DNA from: Eunapius fragilis | Taxonomy: Eukaryota; Porifera; Demospongiae; Spongillida; Spongillidae | NCBI GenBank assembly: GCA_963681505.1 | Contig: OY811974.1 | Span: forward strand, 7,370,167-7,434,166 | Reading direction: 5' to 3' | Length of the DNA stretch: 64,000 nt | Shown here: positions 22,930 through 34,255 of the stretch, in pieces | How the letters are laid out: every line of letters starts with the position of its first letter | How positions within the stretch are numbered: position 1 is the first letter of the stretch | Made by a program: the position numbers and the translations under genes | Notes under the pieces: model-generated | Databases searched by the model: none | Seen by the model: the letters and a program-made list of their open reading frames with translations, nothing else | What the model was told of the DNA's origin: nothing

Positions 22930-23376
22930 TAATTGTACACCCCTACTGATGACGCATATGAAGGTATCCCCCCCCCCAGGACATAAAGCCTCTACACCAT
23001 ACCCCCCCAGGACATTTATTTTGGACCCCCTCTGGACACAACATTACCATTGAACTCCCTCTGAACACAACATGATGTAGAACACCCCCCTAGGACATTA
23101 CAATTGGACCCCCTCTGGACACATCCTGATGTATGACACCCCCCTAGGACATTACCATTGAACCCCCTCTGGACACATCCTGATGTAGGACACCCCTCTA
23201 GGACATTATCATTGAAACCCCTCCGGACAGATCTCACTGTGCAACACCCCTAGGACATTGCCATTGGACCCCCCTCTGGACACATCTCACTGCAATAGAA
23301 CATCCCCCTATAAAATATTACCATTGGACCCCCTCTGGACAACATTTTTAGTCATCAGTAGGGGTGTACAATTATT
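22930..23376. mobile_element. MITE carrying a minisatellite, inserted in the left arm
   Basis: Inverted ends ATAATTGTACACCCCTACTG (22930) and its complement (ending about 23376). Between them are about six imperfect tandem units of 55-62 bp built on CCCCCTAGGACATTACCATT and GGACCCCCTCTGGACACA. The equivalent position in the right arm lacks it, showing that it inserted after the inverted repeat formed. Confidence 0.8.
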
Positions 23377-23379
23377 TAA

Positions 23380-23690
23380 TGGAATTGCCCATTGCATGGC
23401 CATTTATAGGCTCACAACCTATAACAGTACGTCAGAGCCATGAGATATAGTGCACGGTGTATTAGCTAGGCTATGGGGAGAGGCGTGGTCGAGTTAAAGA
23501 CACATGCAGCGCAGCTAGGCTGGAACACATTGCGCTGCATGTGTCTTTAACTCGACCACGCCTCTCCCCATAGCCTAGCTAATACACCGTGCACTATATC
23601 TCATGGCTCTGACGTACTGTTATAGGTTGTGAGCCTATAAATGGCCACGCAATGAGTGGCACCCAAAGAGTATGACCGAATCGACAGGGA
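23380..23690. repeat. near-perfect palindrome
   Basis: The arm GGCCATTTATAGGCTCACAA... (23399-23518) is repeated in inverted orientation at 23537-23652 with a loop of under 20 nt. It could form a hairpin of about 115 bp. Confidence 0.9.
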
Positions 23691-23811
23691 CACGATTTCT
23701 ACATGATGTTATGCGCGCGTATCGGTACTGGTAGTACGTACCATACAATCCTTGTCAACACATTACAAAAATAAATTGCACATCCTCCAAGAAAGAAAGG
23801 GGGTCAAGTCA

Positions 23812-24892
23812 CATCAGTTCTATCAACTTTTGGCATGACATTGTCCAATCTTGTTCATAACTAACCATCTTGTATGTATCATGAAGATGTGATAAAATGA
23901 AAAGTTTGAGCTCTGTAACACTAACCACATTTGAACTATAGCTTGTTGACATTTTTACCATTTATGGTTGCATTGTGTAAACCAGGGGGGCGTTTCTATT
24001 TATTAAGTCCTTAACAATCGAGATGTAGTACAAATAACCATGCCAATTTATTAAGTGTCATTGTGTGCTTGTTTTGGTGTGTTGTTTATTAAGCGTCATT
24101 AATAATGCTCGCGATAAACTAACCATTAATGTGTGCTACGTTAATTACGTTTTTTTTAAAACTCCCTTAAAAGAACCTCACAAATTTTATATGGGCACCA
24201 TCCTCAGACCATGAGCGATCAGGAAAAGCAATAGTTAGGCGGGGACCTTTGCGGGTTACGGAGATATAGGACCAAATCGGTGATGTTTGCAATATAGTTT
24301 TCACTGCACACGCTATCGTTTACACATCACGCAAAAAGAAGCCGTATGTAAGATAAGCAAAACCGCTTGTGTAAACGATAGCGTGTGCAGTGAAAACTAT
24401 ATTGTAAACATCGCCGATTTGGTCCTATATCTCCGTAACCCGCAAAGGTCCCCGCCTAACTATTGCTTTTCCTGATCGCTCATGGTCTGAGGATGGTGCC
24501 CATATAAAATTTGTGAGGTTCTTTTAAGGGAGTTTTTTTAAAAACGTAATTAACGTAGCACACATTAATGGTTAGTTTATCGCGAGCATTATTAATTACG
24601 CTTAATAAATGACACACCAAAACAAGCACACAATGACACTTAATAAATTGGCATGGTTATTTGTACTACATCTCGATTGTTAAGGACTTAATAAATAGAA
24701 ACGCCCCCCTGGTTTACACAATGCAACCATAAATGGTAAAAATGTCAACAAGCTATAGTTCAAATGTGGTTAGTGTTACAGAGCTCAAACTTTGCATTTT
24801 ATCACATCTTCATGATACATACAAGATAGTTAGTTATGAACAAGATTGGACAATGTCATGCCAAAAGTTGATAGAACTGATGTGACTTGACC
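23812..24892. repeat. 1.08 kb hairpin with about 520-bp arms
   Basis: AAGTCACATCAGTTCTATCA at 23814 recurs inverted at the right end (to about 24892). The arms meet around a loop of about 40 nt near 24330-24370. Arm identity is very high by eye, so the duplication is recent or kept by gene conversion. No ORF of note. Confidence 0.9.
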
Positions 24893-24899
24893 CAAGGTT

Positions 24900-25367
24900 C
24901 CAATGCTACACACACAAACACTCACACTCACTCACACACACAAACACACACACACACACAAACACACACGGAAATTCCAATGCTACTTAGGATTAGTGGT
25001 TCTGGTGAGGATGACTGTCATGTTTGCTACACATATGACCAAATGCAAAAGCCTATTGGAACTCACAGGTCTGTAACATGTTTGGAAGCGGAACTGCCCC
25101 AGAACCAAAAAAAAAAAACATAAAATATGACACCAACTGCTCTGATCCTCAGGTGGGTATGTGACCATATGTCTCTTAATGGCAGAGTCCTAAACACAAA
25201 GGTATTAGCATATCTATTTGCCACCATCTCATGTAAATCATCATTCCATGGGTGACTCCTTGGGTGGCTTTGCATCTGGTCATAGCAAACTGACAGTCAT
25301 ACCCACCAGAACCACTAATTCTAAGTAGCACTGGTTTGTGTGTGTGAGTACGTGTATGTGTGTGCAT

Positions 25368-25444
<77 letters not shown>

Positions 25445-25460
25445 GCATTATACATGGGCC
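24900..25460. repeat. CA/GT repeats flanking a small inverted repeat
   Basis: (CA)n-rich 24905-24970 and (GT)n 25365-25441 lie outside an inverted pair (AATGCTACTTAGGATTAGTG near 24979 and its complement near 25310-25330), giving a foldback unit of about 360 bp with microsatellites at both ends. Confidence 0.75.
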
Positions 25461-26059
25461 CCTTCTAGGAATCTGTGCTATTTATCTTTTGTGATATTAC
25501 ATGTAGATCTACCACTCTGTAAACCTACTTTTGTATATAAGCCCGGCAGGAATATTATTCCTGCTTTATCCTAAAGATAAAGATCAGGGCCCTGGAAATT
25601 TTATATAACAAAGGAAGGTAATAAATAGTATGTCCTAATAAATAGTAAGTCCTAAGTCTTTTTAAACCTCTCAATGGTACACACTCATAGCTTCAGCGTG
25701 TATAGTGATTTGTGTCTGTATGAGTGTGTGAGTGTGTAAATGGATGCATGTAATGGAATATGGGACATGAGGTATGGTACGTCATGATGTGGCAGGTACT
25801 GTGAGACAGGAACAAATAGTCCAGTACATACAACACATTAACCCAGTACATACAACCAATGGGGGGAGGGGTTGGGAGGGGGGCCTTCCACTGAAAAAAT
25901 TGTTGGGGCCTTTGCCCCCATGGCCCCCATGCTCCTATACCACTGTGTATAAAATACACAATCCAGTTACACATGTGAAAAACACATCAGTCAGAATATA
26001 AATAGTTGAGAAAGAGTGTTGGATAGTAAGCCAGTAAAAGCACTGTAACCAAAAAAAGT
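25461..26059. other. interior of foldback element without gene
   Basis: Unique sequence with a G-rich stretch at 25860-25890; ORFs without domains. Confidence 0.4.
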
Positions 26060-26635
26060 AAAAGTAGACAAAGCTTATGAGTGAATCCATGTTGCACATA
26101 ACAATATAAATGGTGTACAGCAAGGGAAAAGAATAGTGGAAAGAGTGTGTGTATAAGTGTGACGTGAGACGTGTGTATGTGTTGGTTCATGGGTGTGTGT
26201 GTGCCAGCCATGCAGATGAAATGAAAAACGGTGGGCGTTTAAAATATATGTGCCAGCAGAACGCAAATCCCGACAATAAGGAAGGGTTACATGTTTTCCA
26301 ACCTAGCTGCGCTGCATGTGTCTTTAACTCGACCACGCCTCTCCCATAGCCTTGCTGATACACCGTGCACTATATCTCATGGCTCTGACGTACTGTTATA
26401 GGTTGTGAGCCTATAAATGGCCATGCAATGAGTGGCACCCAAAGTGTATGACCGAATCGACAGGGACACATATTGTTCAGTTGTGCGCGCGTATCGGTAC
26501 TGGTAGTACGTACCGTGTTTTGTATGGTGATGGTAGCTGAATCCCACACATTTTGATCGCTTAACGAATCTTGTTCGTTATAGAAGAGAACCACTGACGT
26601 TTGTAAGAACGTAAATTAACGGCGATATTGTACTC

Positions 26636-26714
26636 CGAGCACATGAATATACAATAACCTCCCGTGCCCATGCCACTCATGGGCATGGGAGGTTATTGTA
26701 TATTCATGTGCTCG
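26636..26714. repeat. 79-bp hairpin in the right arm
   Basis: CGAGCACATGAATATACAAT and its complement flank a short loop. It duplicates the sequence found once in the left arm at about 22662-22710, so the right arm gained an inverted extra copy. Confidence 0.9.
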
Positions 26715-27138
26715 GAGTAGCGGGAACCAGGTTGTAGTAATTTAACGGCGCGAAATGAACGAGAAATGTGCAATTACTTTGCACAGCTGTATCTCCGTAA
26801 CGGATCAAGTAAAAATTAACGAACAGGACAAATCGATAGGTACAGGACCCCTCTGCGTACAAACCGAATTTGAAGTTAATTGAGATGTCCTGCTGAAAGA
26901 TATGGCCAGTTTGAACCCCAAGGGGTATCGGACGTTGCAACACTGGCACGAAGCTAATGCAAGAGCCCAAATTTTATCTTACCAGAGAGAAATGATGTAG
27001 TATGAAGTGTTGAAAATAGGAAGTCAATAGCATTTATGGTTCGGGAGATGTAGCGATTTCAAAGAGAATCATTTTTATAACTTTATATTTATATAGCGAT
27101 ACGACATTTTCTCAGACCCTGTCCCATATATATATATA

Positions 27139-27546
27139 TGGGACAGTGTCCAGCTGAATCACCCTTATGGTACTTTTTCAAAATTTCCAGAACAAGCAAA
27201 AAAAAAGTAACGCTCGCATTGAAATGTATGGCTAATTATAAATTCAGTGCCTAATAACTTTGTGATGGATAGTCCGATTTAGGATGCGTAAGGACCATTT
27301 GACTGAAGCTCATGGGTGTTCAAGGAAAATCAAAAAATTTGAAAACTTGAAAAACTAGCCAGAAGGGTGCATGAGCTTCTGTCAAATAGTCCTTACGCAT
27401 CCTAAATCGGACTATCCCTCACAAAGTTATTGGGCGCTGAATTTATAATTAGCCATACATTTCAATGCGAGCGTTACTTTTCTTTTGCTTGTTCTGGAAA
27501 ATTTGAAAAAGTACCATAAGGGTGATTTAGCTGGACACTGTCCCAT
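27139..27546. mobile_element. 408-bp foldback MITE
   Basis: Starts GGGACAGTGTCCAGCTGAAT and ends with the inverted form; arms of about 190 bp with a short loop near 27340. It is flanked by TATATATATATA on both sides and immediately follows the TA tract that ends the 4.9 kb element. The terminal GGGACAG is shared with that element, so both may be moved by the same transposase. Confidence 0.85.
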
Positions 27547-27870
27547 ATATATATATATATCTACGGAGAGACTTTCTCTAAACAGGATTTAGCTAATGCA
27601 CGCCTCTTTTTGAGCTTTAACAACTGAAACAGTTGAACTAACCAGTCTTCTCGCTCCTTCATTTCACCGATTCAATCACTAGGTATCGCTGCTTACGATT
27701 TGTGTGTTTGCGCGTGTGATTATGTACTTGTGAGGTTGAAATATAAATTAGAATCAATGTTAATTAATTTATCGATATGATGGTGGGTGATTGTTTATTA
27801 TCGATTATCGCCTTGCGGGTCTCGATAAACAATACTTATCGGATAATCGGGGTTTATAGATACGAACTTG
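27547..27870. other. no gene recognised
   Basis: AT-rich, with GATA/TATCGAT-rich stretches at 27765-27850; no ORF of interest. Confidence 0.4.
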
Positions 27871-28110
27871 AAGGCCTAACAGTAACCCCCCCCCCCCCTT
27901 GCTTTTCGCATCGGGCCTGAAGTGGACAGCACCCCCTCCCTCCACCCCTCCCCCCCCCCCCCCCCCCCCCCCCGCTTTTCACATTGACTCTGAAGTGGAT
28001 AGCACACCCCCCTCCTCCAATCCTCTGCCTTTCGCATCGGGCCTGAAGTGGACAGCCCCCCCCCATCCGCTTTTTGTATCAGACCTAAAGCGGACAGCAC
28101 CTAGTCTCGT
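27870..28110. repeat. C-rich tandem repeat with C23 run
   Basis: Units containing GCTTTTCGCATCGGGCCTGA and AGTGGACAGCACCCCC recur at about 27900, 27974, 28028 and 28068, separated by C tracts up to 23 bases (27951-27973). A related unit appears at 54935-55030. Confidence 0.85.
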
Positions 28111-28807
28111 CCCCAGAACCTATACGTTTCGTATATGGGTCTGGCGTCTCGACGCTTGAATGTAAACAAACAATCATATCGATCCATCGTTAGGCCACAT
28201 CCGGTGATTATCAAATTTATTAAAGCTATCGCAGTTTGGGCCCCATATCAGTGTAGGTGTTGCGGAGACGAGATGTGTCGAACAACAGAGACCACAGAGT
28301 ACTGACTAGCGATGCTGCCAACACCAATTGCTTGCTCCAACTTCTTGGCGAAGAGTGGGTAGCTCCTGTGCACGATTTGTGCAAAGGGTCTATAATGTCG
28401 GTTGTGTTTCTTAGCCTTAGGTAAAGTAGTTACGCTTCACAAAAAGTTGGAAGATGTTAAGAAAGACATAAGAGGCTGAGCGATGTGTCATTTTGTTGAT
28501 TAATCAATTGCACCCACACAGCTCTCTGGCAGTATCAACCATAGATGTGTGCATGCCAGTCAGTATGACAAGTGCAGACTGTGATAGGATTGTGAAAGAA
28601 GCTGGCGTATACATAATTACACTTAGTGCAGGTCTGGGTCGAGTGAATGGTTGCGTATTTGTTTATGTACATAAATCATATTTAAAGTGCGCATGAATTC
28701 CAGGATTTGATACACTTCCGCCCCATTCGAAACACCAGACCTATACGAGCATATTTATACATTATGCGATAAACATTGTGTTATGTTGGTCTGGGAACGA
28801 GACTAGA

Positions 28808-28853
<46 letters not shown>

Positions 28854-29889
28854 ACACACACACACACACACACCCCTGCATTTGCTATCGCGGGTCTAAA
28901 CCCCCCCCCCCCCCCCATCCCTTTGGAAAATTCTGTATTCGCCCCTGCCATGCATGGATAATGGTCAAACTTATGAGACATGTAGTTTGTTTCTATCCCT
29001 CTCTGCTTATTTCTTCTTCCTCTACCCTTCCTCTTCTGCTTTTATCCTCCCCAGGCTAGACAGCTATTTCCTACAGAGTGTACTAAAGACCTCAGCAGTG
29101 GAGACAAGATCATTCAGCCCACTTACATTCTGATGTCCTAATACCCCATGGTTAGTTCTGGAAATAGGGAGGGTAGGTTGGAGGGGTGGGAATGTAGCGG
29201 AGAGGTGTGTAGGCTGGAGACCTGCAATTTAGGTTAATCTTTTTGGTCTTCATTGTCACTGTCTCATGTTCAGCCATCTAATACCACTGTACAATTTTGT
29301 ATGGCTTTCCACTGTCCAGTGCCTTCTTGTACGATGTTGTGTGGTAGCCTAAGTAGCAAAATGAGGAAGGATTAGAAGATGAATTATTCTGAAGACAATG
29401 ACAATGAATACCATACGAGGCACAATTGTGTGAGCATGGCACAAATCTAACCTTGTTCATCCATTTTTGTGGCTATTTGATATACGTACGTGCTAAGGTT
29501 AACTATGCAAAATGAGTAAGATAAACAACATTTGCTTACTATAATTATACCTACTTACTTTCTATGTGTTCTTTAATGACTCGGGAACTGAATTAGGGAG
29601 GCACAATTGCTGGGAAAGCTGAAAAAGTTTAAAAGTACATTGTGTGTTTATCTTATTTTATAGTTTTGTATAACCACACTGCTATGATTATTTCAGAAAT
29701 AGTTACATTGCTAACAGGGATGAAGTAGGGGCATTTTTATTGTAGTTATAACCTAGAGGGCTTGGATAGAAAGAGTTTCAAATCCAAAATGGTATACAAC
29801 TGCTCTTTTTTTTTTAAATGCCTGCAGTCCCTTACATCTTAAACATTGGTGTCATGTGGGCTGCACTGTTTGAATGGGATGGAGTACTG
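28111..29889. other. no gene recognised; (CA)n and C16
   Basis: (CA)n at 28808-28871 and a C run at 28901-28916. ORFs at 28493-28696 and 29278-29460 lack recognisable domains. Confidence 0.4.
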
Positions 29890-29891
29890 TA

Positions 29892-30534
29892 CCGGTCATA
29901 ATAAAAGTCACGTTCCATTTTAGTGCTGCGATCGTAGCACTAAGATATGGCTTCTGGTTTCGGCATTGTAGCAATTTTTTAACACAAAAGTTGTTAATCA
30001 CTAGCAGTTTAGGCGCGTTTTTGAAATTTTAACTAACCGTTCACATAGCTTGATTGGTTTTAGAACATCGCTTGGATGGACGTTCTGCAACAGCACTCAG
30101 TTCGATTAAGTGTGCCTAAAATTAAAAACGGACTCATCTGTTATGACGTCATCCACTTATCCCTTCAAAGGGAGGGTGGATTTGGGAACTCAATGAGGAG
30201 ACGTAAATAGAAGAATTCATGTAGCGGTCGAAGAGAGTGATTTTTACTGTTTTGGCGGAGGCATTTAAAGGTATTTAGTAAAACGATTCTTATGAATGAA
30301 CCCACTTGTTCAGTTTTATATGCTACTTTAGATTCCTTTGCTCAATCCATTCAGCGATCTACGTAGCGTCATCATTTTGTTACCACGTGCGTTATTATAA
30401 AACTGGTGTAAACGGAGTTGTGCACTTTGCGGAACTAGTTAACACGTACATATGTATCTTCGTGTTTTAAAAAGACTGCACAGTGCTACGATCATAGCAC
30501 TAAAAATGGAACATGACTTTTATCATGACCGGTA
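29892..30534. mobile_element. 643-bp TA-flanked MITE (Tc1/mariner-like)
   Basis: Inverted ends of about 50 bp: CCGGTCATAATAAAAGTCAC at the left and the near-complement (ATGACTTTTATCATGACCGG) at the right. TA lies just outside on both sides, consistent with a Tc1/mariner target. The termini include a small palindrome TAGTGCTGCGATCGTAGCAC. No coding capacity. Confidence 0.85.
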
Positions 30535-32848
30535 GTGTAAGTGTGATCTTAAAAAGTAGACATCATTAGACACTGACGTAACTATATAGTAGTTACAAAT
30601 GTGACGATGTGGGGTATCATCTGCAGATCTTACTAGATCAATTCCTTCATATATAGAATAAATACCATTCCATGTCTAACAACATTGAAATCATAAGCAC
30701 AATGAACAGACAATGAATACGTTTTGTCTTCCCAAGCTCAAACATTAATAGCCATGTGCACACATTTCCACCCCTAAAACCAACTAGAGCAAAGGAACTG
30801 ATTGTGGAACGTACCCCTATTAAGGAACACTAAATCTCAAATCAACATTGGGGGTTTATTGTTTTAAGGATCATGTGCAGATGAATGAATCTGATTGACC
30901 CACTAGTAGCATATAGATGTTTTAACTCGTGCTGGATGCACTGTTTCTACTGAAGATATACATTCAACGATGATGTATATTTCATTTATAAGCAGGTAGC
31001 ACTCGCCCCCCTCCCCAAGGCTAGCCCCATCCAACCTTAACCCGAACACACCTTTCCGTCTGTATGTATACTGACAAGTAACCATGTGCTAACCTTGACA
31101 TTGTTCTTTAAAGCCATGATAATTGCAGAACATGTTTCAGGTACAATTATACTTATGTGATATTCGATATAAATAAGACAGGCTTCTAAACTATTCGCCT
31201 AATATAATGTGTGAAATTGTATATTATTATAGTACTTACCCAGGCAAAGAAATAGTAACTTACCAGTTGCCAAAAACCGGAGAGTAATTGACAACCCTTC
31301 TCCCAGAGGAATTGCCGTTCTCATAATGGTATCAGTATGTGTGGTGAGTGGTGTTACCAAATGAAGTAATTTCAGTATCCATTCAAACTAAGTTCCTATA
31401 GCTTGCTATATCACCCATACGAAGCTCCTGCACTACGCTCCATGAGAACTGCGACACTGAAGCCAAGATTTAACCCATTTCGATCTTTTCCGCCGTCTTT
31501 GCTTTCTTTTCATCAAAATACAGTGCAAGCTCCAACAATTTCAGCCATTTGTGTATAATCAGTATCGGATCATAACCGTTAACCACGCCTAAGGTTGGTG
31601 GTGACTAGTTGCTGATTGCTGGCAACTAGTCGGCCGTCTGTGCCCCACCCTACAAAAACCGCAGCGATATTGCTGGCGCCAAGTTGCCAGCAATACCGCT
31701 GGCTATATCATTTAGAGTGTGCCGGGCCTAACTGGTAAGAGAGCAACATGGCCAGTATTAGAGTTGGACAGCGAGACCCCCTGCATTATCCCGGGTACAA
31801 AACTTTATCCAGCTGGGTTGGCCAGACAAAATGGATTTCAAGGAGGATCTTAAAGAAAATGAAACACCTCACTCTACAACAGGACAATATCCAGCAGTTA
31901 CTTCTGGGACATCGTCCAAGGACATGACTGGATCTTTATGCAAGAGTGAAGGCAAGCCATGAGCAGCAAAAGAGCAGTCATGACAAAGGGTGCATTTGTA
32001 GTGGGTGATTAAGTATTTTAGAAACTTCACAGGAAACACAACATTGGTGGTTTAAATTATATATCACGGCTGTCGCATTGCATTGAAAAGAGCGACATTT
32101 AGTTTGTTTACAGGTATGCACACTAATACAGCTGTAGTGTTACGTCACTCCATAGCAGCCAAGATGAGCGCGTTTGGCCAATGGAATGTGCTACCTTTCT
32201 ATAAAACAGAACGCCTTGGAAGCTCTGGAACATATTTAACACAGGGTTCCACCCATGCAATACGTGATAGAAATGGAGGACATGAGTGAATATGTAAAGT
32301 TGTGATAGAGATTTTAAAATTCTGATTTCACCAATAAATTTCTCACCGTTTAAAATGATTTATCATGTTTCAAGACAAGAAATAATTACTGTAGGGCCAA
32401 ATAATTTCGGAAGGCAAATATTTTCGGATATTTGCATATTCAGTGCTGTACCGTAAATAATTTAGCGCAATGGTTTGTTGGTTACGCCTTCTGCCATAAA
32501 GAATTTGAAGATATTTTCGGATGTACACGCTAGTGAAATTGCATTTTGCTTGCTTTGCGTAATGTTCCCACTTTTAAGAGACATTCAGCCGATGCGCCTT
32601 ATGCGAATGGAAGGATCTTATTACCAAGCTAAAATAACAAGCCGTTTCGTACATACGTTCAACAGTCGATACTACAGTAAGCTTTTAAGGGACAAAAATG
32701 TGTAACACGTACGGGTAGAAAGCATACACACAGTGTAATCAAAAACCAATTGCATAGTAAGATATACCAGCATCCATTGATTACTAGTATTAAACAGGGC
32801 CACCCTGTGAGACAGAGGAACTTCTTTGAACAGCTAAAGTAGCCACTA
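30535..32848. other. no gene recognised
   Basis: AT-rich. Short ORFs (30903-31085, 32083-32289, 32475-32705) lack domains. A weakly open segment at 31780-31970 has transposase-like composition but nothing diagnostic. Confidence 0.35.
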
Positions 32849-33838
32849 CTACAGCAGTAGAAGAAGCAGCGCACAACTTTTCAGAAGCAGGAGCATCATT
32901 AGCACCTGCAGAGGTAACATATACATAATGTTGAGATTAATTTTAATATACATGTATTGTCCCACCTGGTGGCACAGCAATAACTGCCTCAAATGATCCA
33001 TCTGTTTGCCTATTCCAGATAAACTGCTGCCCCTCCAGGACTCCTTTAATAGTGTTGGGTGCAATAGAAATAACATTGAATTCCTGATCTGGCTTGACCT
33101 GATTTCCTAGCGAAAGTTTGTATACCAAAGCTTGGCACAGTGTTGACTGTAATTCCCAATCGGGCTGGATCAAATTCATGAACATGTGCTGCACATGTTT
33201 GCAGTATAGAGCAAAAAGGATGCTGTATGCCTACTGCTTTCCAGCATTGTTTGACTAACTTTTTTATCCTCACTCATAGAATTGATAGCTACAATCATCC
33301 AAGCAGCATGCAGAGGCTTAATAAAACTGAATTTCATATTAACCTCAATATTATGAATGTTTTGTTGCCTTGCAAGGTGGTCATAAATGCTTTTAGCATA
33401 CCATGTATTGAAATTGTGGGCCATACTCGGTTGAAGATACTGTCCAGTGGCTATAACTCAGAAGTACAGTTGGGTGGTACAATAACATGATTAATGCCAT
33501 TTTGTTTCAGAAATTCTAACACTGATGTTGTTACATGGGACTTATATATATCCATGATTAGTAATGCTGGTTGGGACTGTGCCATATGACTGTGGACCTT
33601 AATGTGTTGAACAAAGGGTATAATTACTTTATTAATGTAACGTAGTACTGTTTCCTTGTTGGCCCAGTGAGTCTCCGAGTGCCAAATATCCCAAGTAGAA
33701 GAACTTGACATTTTTTGGAGGATGGCATGCTATAGTTTTGCCTTGGTAGAGGAGTATATAGGGAATACTGTGCCCACTTTTCAGGTGTCTGACAGCGTCA
33801 CAGGGGGCCATGTGATGTGTGGCAGGACCTGGTCCCAT
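32849..33838 (-). pseudogene. pogo/Tigger-like transposase remnant
   Basis: Minus-strand frames show LYQGKTIACHPP, HSETHWANKETVLRYINKVI, LLIMDIYKSHVTTSVLEFL (Asp of the second catalytic block) and INHVIVPPNCTSELQPLDS, the typical order in the DDE_1 family. Further downstream is a less conserved C-terminal part that may be spliced (acceptor near 32908). The N-terminal HTH and first catalytic Asp block are not visible, and the frame is broken at least between 33632 and 33711 and near 33450, so it is a degraded copy. Confidence 0.75.
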
Positions 33839-34255
33839 GCCATTTGTAGCCTGTCAGTTGTGGTCATGCATAGATGGCCGGTAGGGGCCGGGGGATGGTG
33901 CTGTGTCCGTCTCTGTAACATTCTCTATGCTTGCTGTCATAGTCATGTGATGCTAGAAATGACATGGCACGCAATGCTCACTGGGACTCAAATCTGAGAC
34001 GAATGGAGTGAGTCCCATCACTGTCTGCTAACATGGAGTGTTGCCAAAACCACTAACTTCAACTCGAATAATACTTGTCAGGGTACCTGTAGCTATGACT
34101 AATACTTGTCACAGTATTTACCACTGTGACCACAACCCAGTAGCCCCCCGACGGCACCCGACCACGTCCCCATCAGTACCCGCCATACCTCACACGGCAC
34201 CCTGTGACCACTCCGGACACCAAAAAAGTGGGCGCAGTATTCCCTGTATGCAAAG
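33758..34255. repeat. imperfect inverted repeat
   Basis: AGGGAATACTGTGCCCACTT near 33758 has an imperfect inverted partner at about 34212-34250; similarity extends roughly 80 bp. It may be the ends of a small element next to the viral fossil. Confidence 0.5.

Larger units (their letters stand above)
22251..27128. mobile_element. 4.9 kb composite foldback element
   Basis: Both ends read GGGACAGGGTCTGAGAAAAT inward and the arms match for about 680 bp (22251-22930 with 26450-27128, inverted), interrupted only by extra palindromes. The element is flanked by TA repeats on both sides. The interior holds a MITE with a minisatellite, a 300-bp palindrome, a 1.08 kb hairpin, CA/GT repeats and a second half related to 18310-18740. 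No transposase is seen, so it is non-autonomous. Confidence 0.85.

Noticed and set aside
23016-23237. Minus-strand Cys/Gly repeat peptide (GFNGNVLGGC...)
   Set aside because: Translation of the MITE minisatellite; unit length is not a stable multiple of three and no start or splice context exists.
22970-23350. CRISPR-like direct repeats
   Set aside because: Spacers are not unique, unit length varies, and the array lies inside a MITE in eukaryotic DNA.
27854-28159. Gly-rich or Pro-rich proteins
   Set aside because: Explained by C/G homopolymer runs and the C-rich tandem repeat.
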